From: Xenoacremonium recifei
Taxonomy: Eukaryota > Ascomycota > Sordariomycetes > Hypocreales > Nectriaceae
NCBI GenBank assembly: GCA_012184525.1
Contig: WOFQ01000005.1
Coordinates: 1,116,001-1,180,000 of the forward strand
Length of the DNA: 64,000 nt
Reading direction: 5' to 3'
The notes under the pieces are model-generated. The model ran no database searches. It worked only from the letters and a program-made list of their open reading frames with translations, and had not been told where the DNA came from. Below are positions 55,513-64,000 of the stretch, piece by piece (positions within the stretch are counted from its first letter, which is position 1; every line of letters starts with the position of its first letter). The position numbers and the translations under genes were made by a program.

Positions 55513-56361
55513 ATGTCTTCCAACCAACCCACGCGTCGCCCTTTGGGGTTCCTGGCCACAGAAATCAACTTCCACCGGCCCCCTGGAGATGGATTCAATA
55601 ACCGGACCTGGTCATTCCCTCTCATTCAAGAGGTCGCAAAGGGATCACTGCTCGTGCAGTTGGTCAGCGGAGACGAATATCCTCCGGAGTTTATTGAGAA
55701 CTTTGTCGAAGCCTCAGAAAAGCTCATAGCGCAAGGATGCTGTGGCATCATTACAAGCTGTGGCTTCCTTGCTATGGCCCAACCAGAGTAAGCCATGTAT
55801 TGTACGACATATTTCCTGGCCTTTGTATTAATTGCCCTTTGCAGGCTCTCTAAGCGACTGTCTGTTCCCATTGCAACTTCATCATTACTCCAGATTCCAG
55901 CCATTAGGGGTTTCTTGCCCAAAGACAAGGTCCCCGGTGTCATCACCTTCGACGGGACGAGGTTGCGGCCAAAGCATTTTGAGCAGTTGGGTGTCCAGGA
56001 CCCCGAGTCTATCCCCATTATGGGTTGCCCGGATCCTGGAGAGCTGCGACGTGTCATCCGCGACGGACTTCCTTATCTTCATGAGAAGCTCGAGGCTGAA
56101 CTGGTTGCTGCAGCAAATGAGCTCGTCAGGAAGCATCCAAATGTTGGTGCAATCGTTCTCGAATGCACACAGCTGCCTCCATTCGCGAAGGCCATCCAAC
56201 AGTCAGTTGGCCTGCCGGTATTTGACGTCTGGACCCTTGGTGAATGGTTCTATTCTAGCCTTTGTAGAAGAGATTTTGCGCCTTGGACTGAGACGGAGAA
56301 GATAGAAGCTAGAAAAACGCGACCGCGACAGGCGATCGAGCTTGCAGAAAGCAAGATCTGA
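55513..56361 (+). CDS. Asp/Glu racemase superfamily enzyme
   Basis: Predicted exons 55513-55787 and 55845-56361, 263 residues; the 57-bp intron contains an in-frame stop, so splicing is needed. Two conserved cysteines typical of the two-base, cofactor-independent racemase/isomerase superfamily are present: ITSCGFLA in the first half and VLECTQLPPF in the second. The N-terminal LGFLATEINFHRPPGDGFNN and VQLVSGDEYP are of the fungal/bacterial subgroup annotated as aspartate or hydantoin racemase-like or maleate isomerase-like; the exact reaction is open. The C-terminus is ESKI, close to a PTS1 (SKL), so peroxisomal import is possible. It is divergent from the dehydrogenase and may interconvert amino-acid or hydroxy-acid stereoisomers for the oxidase. 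Confidence 0.85.
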
Positions 56362-56592
56362 TTCTAATATATTTACGGAGTACATCGGCGGGGTTCGCTC
56401 ACACGCTCTGCTATGAGAATGACTTTCCAACCGTGTATCCTATCCCATACAAATTTACTGCCTGCTACAATATCGACTCTAATGCGCGTCTCCTTCATGT
56501 CGATCCTCCAGACTAGCCGCGTGTCTTACATCCACGGAGAGTGAATCCGATCTAGGCATTTCTCACAAGTTGCGTGCTCATTGACTCGCAAA

Positions 56593-58290
56593 ATGTCGTC
56601 GACCGCCGAGTCCAAATCACTGCTCAACCACCTCAACAACGACTTACCATCTGTTGATGGAGTTGTAGAAGGCAGCGCTAAGCGGAAGCGAAATACGGTA
56701 AGTCAACGCTCTCAACCTGGACCAGTGCTCGTCTTCGGTGAAACCCTGACGCTGACTGACGCTACAGCGGGCATGCGATCGCTGTCATCGGAATGCCTCG
56801 AGGGTATGTCACGTAGGCTCCTAGAACCAATCTCAGCATCTCATCCGTATCATAGTGTATTCCGGGATTCGAAGGCACGGCCTATACGAGGTGGGAAGAG
56901 CACGAGGTCCAGTGCACGTACAATAGGCCGGTCAAGAGACGCGGGGTGAATCCTTGAACATCGGGTCGCTTCCCGTCAGCCGCGGAATTAACACAAACCG
57001 TAGCCCCGGGCCAGGCGTGTACGGTAGACTGTTGTCTCGCGGTCCCTGCCAACCAACGTGCATCCCATAGATGCACCATCTGCCGCAACACAGAGCAGTC
57101 CCGCTGCATTACAAAACAGTGTTCCCAGGCAAGATGACACTGCCATGGCGGATGGCACTCTCATGCCGCAATGTCGCCCTCTCGAAATGTCAACGGGTGA
57201 TATGGCTGGCGCTGATACCCGGCTTCACTTCTCTCGTCCTTCCTCAGATATATACTCGGCAGTGTCACATACCATCACGCCCGAAGTTATCGAGGGCCTC
57301 TTAGACGTCCTCTATCACGCAATATACCCTATGTACGTTGCAAGTTCCAAACTCAGGGCCAACTCACTCCCGGAGAACGAAACCCCTCTGAGTCTTTGAA
57401 CTGATCCTATGCTCACACTCTTAGACGACCTTACTTCCACTGCCTACGTATCAGAACCAAGTCCGCCAACAAATGTACCGCTATGACTGGGGAGTCTTTA
57501 TTGTCACCATGTCTATTTGCGCCCTCACAGTGGGCAGGTTGTTTAAGGGAATCCCGATCCCTGCTGTACTTGCTTCCATCCGCCCAAGGGCCTCAACCAT
57601 ATCATCCGATTGCTATGCTGCTGTTGTGAAATGCCTACAACCAGCGTCGCCGCAATTACGGACTACTTTCCGGCCATGAAGGCCCATGCTATGCTGGCCT
57701 GGGTGTGTTTGCAAAATGGCGATTTGAAGACAGCTATTGCGCACTTCGGAGACTACAACTCCCTATTACTCATGCATAATTTCCACATTGAGGCCAGCTG
57801 GCCAACTGACCTCACAGAGATCCAGCGACAAGAGAGGCGTCGCCTAGTAAGTGATCATAGAAACTCTAGGTGTATGGCTCATCTGACTTGCTTCTCGGGC
57901 AGTATTGGACGGGCTACCAACAAGAACAGTACATGTCGATCAACTTAAATATCCCATGTCGGCAACGCGAGAGCAAGACCACGGTCCTCTATCCTGCAGA
58001 AGTATTTGACGACAAGGATATCATTACCGCAGGCATCCATCTCCGGACAGATCGCGTTTCCTTTTTACGGGGTTGGAATTTCCGCACAGATCTGTATCGC
58101 CTCTCTGAGAATATCGACAATAGGACAAGGACATGGCAACACATCTCATCCCAAGAGCCAGGGGTCTCTATGTCATCGTTTCTCCTGGGCGTTCATAGCC
58201 TAAAGGATTTTGCCAACTACGCTCTCCATCTGATAGGCAAACTACACAATGACTTGCCGCTGGAGCTCAAGTCTATCAAGGCTCTTAAAG
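56593..58290 (+). pseudogene. Decayed Zn2Cys6 transcription factor gene
   Basis: Traceable exons are 56593-56697, 56768-56803, 56856-56945, about 57028-57332, 57425-57846 and 57903 to about 58290. The zinc cluster starts ACDRCHRNASRC (three ligands) and ends CTYNRPVKRRG (sixth), but ligands four and five are replaced: Tyr at 56883-56885 and Trp at 56892-56894, with spacing x8-x2-x6 intact. The middle homology region is readable only by changing frame twice: after RPYFH near 57442 and near 57632, each consistent with loss of one base. Downstream text (DYFPAMKAHAMLAW, SWPTDLTEIQRQERRRLYW) is well preserved. Homology stops about 58290, where an inverted aldolase fragment begins, so the 3' end is missing. 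It was probably a second regulator of the neighbouring block. Confidence 0.82.
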
Positions 58291-58547
58291 GGGATGCGGT
58301 AGGATGTGTCTTTAGATGGAGATCGGAAAATAGGCGCGATGCCAATTCCGAGCGCAGCAATACAGAGCTGACTTGTGGTGTCGAGATCAAATGTCGAATG
58401 CTCCATGTCGATCATGACCCCATCATAACCAGCCGCCTTCGCCATCATCATAACCTCGTTTGTGCGGATCATCTTGACGCTCAGTGTCAACGCCACCTCA
58501 TCCTGAAGAATCTTCTCCCGAAAGGGGTTGGTAATTTTGTGCTCCAT
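58285..58547 (-). pseudogene. Truncated HpcH/HpaI-family aldolase (5' fragment only)
   Basis: From the ATG at 58547 the minus strand encodes about 85 residues with the N-terminal hallmarks of HpaI-type class II aldolases: NPFREKILQDEVALTLSVK, VMMMAKAAGYDGVMIDMEH (containing the conserved DxEH) and FDLDTTSQLCIAALG, then PIFRSPSKD. The match stops near SYRIP at about 58290; a full enzyme has about 250-270 residues and also needs downstream metal-binding Glu and Asp. The rest is absent and the sequence passes into the opposite-strand regulator pseudogene. HpaI aldolases cleave 4-hydroxy-2-oxo acids or 2-keto-3-deoxy sugar acids to pyruvate plus an aldehyde, which would fit the block. The open frame continues to 58242 with unrelated residues. 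Confidence 0.82.
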
Positions 58548-60664
58548 CTCTCAGACCCAAGTAAATGTGAGAGGCTAAGAGAGGACGTGATTCGCAAGGA
58601 CAATGTTAGCCTGGGGTGTGAACCGATACACTAGGCGGGATAGCTGTCACGGGTAGGCGATACCACGGGCTCGAGCAGTCTCTCATTACGACGAAAGGGA
58701 CTTCAGACATTTAATCAAGAGAGAGAAAAAATGGCATTTTCAAGTTATGATTCCAGTGACCAGATTCTCCGGCTGGTTGTGGTTCTAATTACCCGTCGCC
58801 CTATTCATTGTGCAGCGGACGTGGGAGCGCGCTGTCCTGGAATTAACCGGACCTGTCGATCCTGACGACTACGGCAGGAAATAAAGTTAATTAATGGCTC
58901 GATGCCGTTTCAAGTCTTTCTTCCAGAACAATTCTTAAATAGGTGAGAGCTTCTTAACTGAGAGAATGCTTTCACCAGTATAGCCGTAGCTTTGTCGATA
59001 CTCAAGATAAGGTGAGTCCGAGGCCCTCACAGCGTCCAAATGTGTGTCCGGCAATAGGGATCCGAGAAAAAAACATCGCAGGGGGTTCCTAACAGTCAAC
59101 TCTAGCATTCGATTATGCCTGTGTCGAACAATGAAATTCAACTGTATTGTTACATGCTCTGACAATATTGTGTTGATTTGGCGCTATTGCCTTGATTTTT
59201 TAGATACACGTCATTCAGTCGTAGGTCTGATCACGTCAAAGTTGCGATTTGTTCCCAACATCTTCCTGACCCCATCTATTTGCAAGGCTTCTCGTCCGAT
59301 ACCGGGATCTTGGCCGAGCTGAAGTGTTATGTTTGGTTCAGAGTGGATCTCTGTCGTGGCTGGTGAACCCACCACCAAGTCAGGTCAGTTATCGTACATA
59401 TTGGCCGCATTGTTGGGACACTGAGCAGACGGCAAAGATTTCAACCTGTTCTGGATTCCTTACTGTAGCAAAATTGCTTCTTTGTGCATCAATAGTTTCC
59501 TGCATGTTGTGGGAGATTGTGGCAAGGCTCGTTGCTCCCAATACAGAACATCAGCTCGCCACCGTGCAGCAGTTGGTTGGGATATCCCAATCCCGCTCCA
59601 GCAGGCATCAGATAAAAACCGCCAGCCAGCGCATATACATTACGCATACACATGGTGGAGCGGTGGAGTGTCCTGTTGGTCGTGAGCTTCTGTGCCGTCC
59701 TTCCTGGGCCAAGGCCAGGATCATGATTGGACCGGACAACACTCGATGATAAGAGCCGCCCGTAGCGGCATCTCTGCGCCCTGACAGTGCGGACGGGAAG
59801 CAGGCAACGGGGAGCCGGGTTCCGAGTGACGCTAGATGCCAAGCCGTCGCTTTCTTTCCGCCTCCTTTTCTGTTTCGTCTTTGCTTTTGTTTCCTCCTCC
59901 TTAGGATTCGCTCGGTGAGCGCACGGGCGGGAACTGAGCTGGGAATAAGCAAATAGGCCCAGTCCGTGCAAATAAGCGAACCACGGGAGGCTGAGATGAT
60001 CGACGGCGGTGGCATTGTCACAGTGGACCTCAAAAGAAGATGGAAGTCTAAGAGCCCAAGGCCAGCTACCTCGGGGACTACGCAATATGGTGTGTGTGGT
60101 CGTCACTTGCGTGATGATTCTGGACTGTCCGTTTTCCAAATATAGATAGCATATGCATGAGCGTTATCACTGCAACGACCTGCACCTACCTGTATGTATG
60201 CACGCCCAACGGCCACCGGAAATACCGGCCCAGGATGGAAACCGCGAGGTTGTTGGGTCTACGACGGAGCCGCTCAACCTGGACCCAACTGGGACCGGGA
60301 TGAAGGACAGCTGAAAGCCAGCATCCCACTCCTTAGCCGCCTGCGAGCCACCTGCGAGCCGTTTCCGATTCAGTTTCCTTGCAGTTACGGCAGAGCTGAG
60401 GCAGGGGTTATCACATTGAACCGAGATCTCGACCTGGCAGGGATTCCAGCTCACCGTATCTAGTTAATGCTTTTGCGAGGCATTCAAGCGGGCGTCTGTG
60501 CCGTCCCAAGACCAGCGTGTAAGTCACAGTCGACTTACAGGAGAAGCGGTGTTATCAGGACGATCCTTTCTGATCCCGTAAAATATTATTGCATCCCATC
60601 CGTAGGGCTGGAAATATTTCGATCTCTGCAAGCGAATCCCTCCCAAACACTTGTGACAGTAGCC
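58548..60664. other. Intergenic region, 2.1 kb
   Basis: It contains what was the aldolase promoter and the promoter of the GH16 gene. A 216-codon minus-strand open frame (59489-60139) is low in family signal and Lys/Arg-rich in the middle; I do not call it a gene. No transposon remnant recognised. Confidence 0.5.
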
Positions 60665-62216
60665 ATGTCAGACCCTACGACTGCTGCCAAACCGCAACGT
60701 CCGCATCCGAGATTCTCTCATGCTTTAAGTTTCTCGTCTGCTGATCCCATGGACTCTGGTCGTTCGTCATCTTCGCTGCCAGATGTGACTCCAAAACGCC
60801 CTTTCAAGAGCTACCGTCTCACCGGAGACTATGAGAAAGCATGGCTCAAGAATCCAGCAATGAAGCAGACCAGATGGAACGATCTCATCGTTGGCATCTT
60901 CATCTTGCTGGGACTTGTCGGTGCCGGTGGCATTGCATTCACCACTGCCTGGCCTTACCGACAGAAACCCGTACGCCTATTCCACCACCCTTCACACATC
61001 TTTGACTAATATCTCTGGCGTACACAGCTTTGCCTCATCTACGAGGATGATTTCAGCACCCTGAATACCGACATCTGGACTCAAGAAGTTCAGATAGACG
61101 GCTTCGGCAACGGGGCCTTTGACTGGACCACGACGGATGCGAAGAATAGTTACATCGACGCAGACGGCCTGCACATTGTGCCCACCCTCACCAACGAGAC
61201 GACTTCCATTACAAACGCCGAAATGTATGCCAACTACACCCTCAACCTCATGGACAGCAAGGGCGGTGATGGGACATGCACCAGCACTACCAATTCTTCC
61301 TGCTGGGTCCGGTCAAACCCTGAGACGGGGGTCATGATCCCACCGGTTCGGTCCGCTCGCTTGACCACAAAAGGCAAAAAGACCATTCGCTATGGCCAGA
61401 TCGAAGTCGTCGCCAAGCTCCCCCAAGGCGACTGGCTCTGGCCTGCCATCTGGATGATGCCGGAAGACTCTGTCTACGGCGCCTGGCCCCGGAGCGGAGA
61501 GATCGACATCATGGAGTCTCGAGGCAACAATCGCAACTATCCTGACGGAGGCCGCAACTATTACTACGGCACGACCCACTGGGGTGAGTGACCCCTTATT
61601 TTTTTCTCCGCCCTTCTCATGACAATGCTAATTGACTTTCCCCTAGGCCCAACTGCCGACACAGACGCGTACTGGAGAACGACCGGGGCCAAGGAGATCC
61701 GCCGCGGGGATTACTCTGAAGGCTTCCACACTTATGGAATGCAGTGGACCTCGAATTACATCTACTTTTATATCGACAACAGGATCAAGCAAATCCTTTT
61801 CCTCGGGTACAAGGCGAGCGACCCATTGTACGATCTCGGGCATTTTGCCGACATGTCAGAGAATCAGACCCTGCTAGCCAACCCCTGGGCGGACAGCAAC
61901 TCCACGACAGGAAACGCGCCATTCGACCAGGAGTTCTACTTGATCCTGAACGTCGCCGTTGGCGGCAAAAATGGATGGTTCCCGTAAGTCATGTCTAAAT
62001 AACCCGATGAATTAAGTGAAATTTATTAATGATCATTTTAGTGATCAGATTGGCAATAAACCCTGGCTTGATGACGCTACTAATGCGCAGTGGACATTCT
62101 GGCAGGCTGCAGATGACTGGCTCCCAACCTGGGGAGAAGGCGATAAACGCGGCATGACAGTGAAATCTGTGAAAATGTGGCAGGAAGGCAAATGCGGTGG
62201 AAACCAGGACTTGTAA
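60665..62216 (+). CDS. Membrane-anchored GH16 glucanase-like protein
   Basis: Predicted exons 60665-60970, 61028-61583, 61647-61983 and 62042-62216 close in frame to 457 residues; introns are 57, 63 and 58 bp. A Ser/Pro-rich cytosolic N-terminus precedes one TM helix (about 73-95), so the catalytic domain faces the lumen or outside (type II). The GH16 domain starts LCLIYEDDFSTLNTDIWTQE. The catalytic motif is GEIDIMES (Glu260, Asp262, Glu265), preceded by WPAIWMMPED and followed by THWG and FHTYGMQWTSNYIYFYID. The C-terminus has NVAVGGKNGWFP and a W-rich end. The family hydrolyses or transfers beta-1,3- or mixed-linked glucans; the form resembles fungal beta-1,3-glucanase/glucan-binding proteins. 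Cell-wall remodelling is the likely role. A longer upstream frame exists, but 60665 is the first ATG in a good context. Confidence 0.92.
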
Positions 62217-63392
62217 TTTGTGACATTTTTCGCCTTGGTGTGGGCATTGTTGAGTGTTCGGGGACCTATTGTTGCGATTTGCTCGGGAATTCTGGATTTT
62301 CTTTTTGTCGTAGAAATGAAATAATGGCTGGATTTTGCACTAGACGCCGTAATTACTGGGTACGAAAGTTAGAATTTCACTAGAATACACACTAAGACTA
62401 CAGAAGGCATGAAAACTTTGCTTCCAGGTATCAGGTTACGGTGAGACGGCAGACAGACGGCACGACAGCCTCAACTCACTTTAGTTCGAATTCCCAGACC
62501 AAAGTTCTGGTATTCTTAGCATCAAAATGATCCACCAGGCGGGCCAGGATGAGCCTGACCAGGCTCCGAACCAGATATCGCCTGCATGAGGTGTCTCAGC
62601 ACGGTCCTGTTCAGGCCTTCCCAGCTGCTCGACCCTTCTCGCATTGACACACATCCGGTGAGTGGAAACCGGTCGATTCCGCCATTCCGCCTTATCAGTG
62701 CGCGTCAGGAGCGGCTCACCGTGCATCTCCCCTGCACGGGCATATCCAGTGGCTGGCGTTGAATCCGAACCTGGAAGCCGGGCTGTTGGCCCTGGTCATG
62801 TCCGAAGCTATTGACCTCGTGCAGGAGACTTGGGTGTGATTCACGCTCAGCTTGCTTTTGTGATGCCCAGAACCACGGGACATGGGTGCGGCAGTCTGGC
62901 CCCCATCCGCTTAGGTTTCTATTTTGAAGCTATCTCGACCTCGTATCACACTGCCAAGCCATGTGTATCTCTGTGCTGGCACTGCATTGCGGAGACCGGT
63001 CCAGACTGCAAGTCTCAGTTGAGTTCAGCCAGCCCGGTGAGAGACGGGAAGGAAAGTCCCCGGCCGTTGGGGCAAACTAGCAGACAGACTATCAGCCCTG
63101 CTTCAGGCCAGTCCGTAGGAAGATAAGGGGACAATTTGAAAGAGCCTGACCCGAGCCAGGGGGGGCTTCGACCGGGGCTTCAAGTAGGATACACTGCTCT
63201 TCCGCTGTCTCTTTCCATAAGAACCCCAACAAACATTCTTTCAAAGTTTGCTGGAAACACACGCACACTCTCGTTCAAAAGCTAGGAGAAAAGCTCGGTC
63301 CCAACACGACTGAACGAACATAGCCCCTGGCTGTGTTCGCTTGGCTGAATTTCCCTTTCCTCTCGCTTATTTCTTTCTCTTGATAAGCAGCT
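62217..63392. other. Intergenic region, 1.18 kb
   Basis: 3' flank of the GH16 gene and promoter/5' leader of the next gene; the last 200 bp are pyrimidine-rich, as in fungal leaders. Nothing else recognised. Confidence 0.5.
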
Positions 63393-64000
63393 ATGGCTAC
63401 TGCTCCTTCATCTTCCCGGGCAGAGACCCCGCAGCCCGGGCTGTTCAGAGAAGCCCTTGCCTCTGAATCAACTGACTCGGAAGATCATGGTGAACGCAAC
63501 GCCAGGTCCTCGTACTTTGTGTACGATGATGACTTCCGCTACCAGACAGTAAGCTACCAGGCCCTAAGGCAACACCGTTTCAATAATTCTGACGCATCAT
63601 AACAGATGATCAGCTACCTGTCCAAAAGGAGTGTCGCCAATGGTTGGGCTCCTGAGCACCATGACGCTGATGATTGCATGGGCGTCTTGGTCAGAAGAAC
63701 ACGAGGAAACTATGTTGCCTCACCCAGTCCTGTCAATAATGCCCTGCTCGACGCAGCTAGAAGGCTCAACTTGATCGTTGCGCTCACTATGCGACCTCAG
63801 ATGCTTGACGGCATTCTAAGCTCACTAGCCCCTGGTCAGACTGAACTTCGTTTCAAGGACGGTTCACAGATGCAGATCCTGGACTCGATCGTCCTGGCGG
63901 AGAGATCGAACGTCAGAAAGTTTCAGTATGCTTGCATCTGCCGAAAGGAAAAGATCATCTTAGTCTGGCAAGACGATATCCAGACCATCATTTCACAAGC
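63393..64000 (+). CDS. N-terminal part of a gene that leaves the window
   Basis: Predicted exons 63393-63548 and 63606 onward, open to the window end (about 183 residues). The 57-bp intron has donor GTAAGC and acceptor AACAG; without splicing the frame ends at 63602. The N-terminus is Ser/Thr/Pro/Glu-rich and disordered, then YFVYDDDFRYQTMISYLSKR, VRRTRGNYVASPSPVNNALL and FQYACICRKEKIILVWQDDI. The last string resembles the region before the catalytic domain of fungal type 2 glycosyltransferases of the polysaccharide-synthase class, but too little is visible to be sure. Confidence 0.65.

Noticed and set aside
57025..57027. In-frame TAG in the decayed regulator after the zinc-cluster exon
   Set aside because: The AG of this codon (CGGTAG) can be the intron acceptor in the same frame, so it is not counted as a lesion.
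59489..60139. 216-codon minus-strand open frame in the 2.1-kb gap
   Set aside because: No domain, signal peptide or plausible splice partner; the Lys/Arg/Glu run reflects a local pyrimidine tract on the plus strand.

Overview
The window is nuclear DNA from a filamentous ascomycete (Pezizomycotina, probably a sordariomycete; the genus is not resolved here). The evidence is the gene style: many short introns of 45-102 bp with GTRNGT donors, CTRAC-like branch sites and AG acceptors, plus families typical of moulds, including LaeA-like methyltransferases, a HET-domain protein, a fungal STAND N-terminal/ankyrin protein, Zn2Cys6 regulators and sugar-porter MFS. I see no rRNA, tRNA, CRISPR array or intact transposon. 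Splice sites were assigned by eye from donor/acceptor motifs, frame closure and family patterns; no transcripts were available.

Left part (1-35 kb). A C-terminal gene fragment faces a CorA-type metal transporter. A secreted EF-hand-like glycoprotein follows, then an allorecognition-flavoured stretch: a STAND-N/ankyrin protein at 6.7-9.2 kb and a HET-domain protein at 15.0-17.5 kb, with a secreted type-B carboxylesterase and a LaeA-like methyltransferase between them. Next come a two-domain secreted lectin-like protein, a BAHD-type acyltransferase and then core genes: a vacuolar alkaline phosphatase (PHO8 type), an alpha/beta hydrolase fused to a cysteine phosphatase, a mitochondrial complex I assembly factor (NDUFAF3/DUF498), ribosomal protein eL34 and two conserved fungal proteins of unknown function.

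Middle part (35-44 kb). A CorA-like membrane gene carries an in-frame TAG before its last membrane helix. A polytopic fungal membrane protein, an NmrA-like oxidoreductase and a second LaeA-like methyltransferase follow; the last two are divergent from a 381-bp shared promoter.

Right part (44-58.6 kb). This resembles a small catabolic cluster: MFS sugar-type transporter, glyoxalase/VOC-like protein, FAD amine/amino-acid oxidase with a C-terminal SRL peroxisomal signal, Zn2Cys6 regulator and NAD-dependent 2-hydroxyacid dehydrogenase, all on the minus strand, then a divergent Asp/Glu-racemase-family enzyme. At its right border lies a decayed second Zn2Cys6 regulator (two zinc ligands replaced, two frameshifts) that runs into a truncated, inverted HpaI-family aldolase. 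I infer that the cluster imports a compound, oxidises an amine or amino acid in the peroxisome and handles the resulting 2-oxo/2-hydroxy acids, and that it has lost its aldolase and one regulator here. The substrate is unknown. The window ends with a membrane-anchored GH16 glucanase-like gene and the 5' end of another gene.
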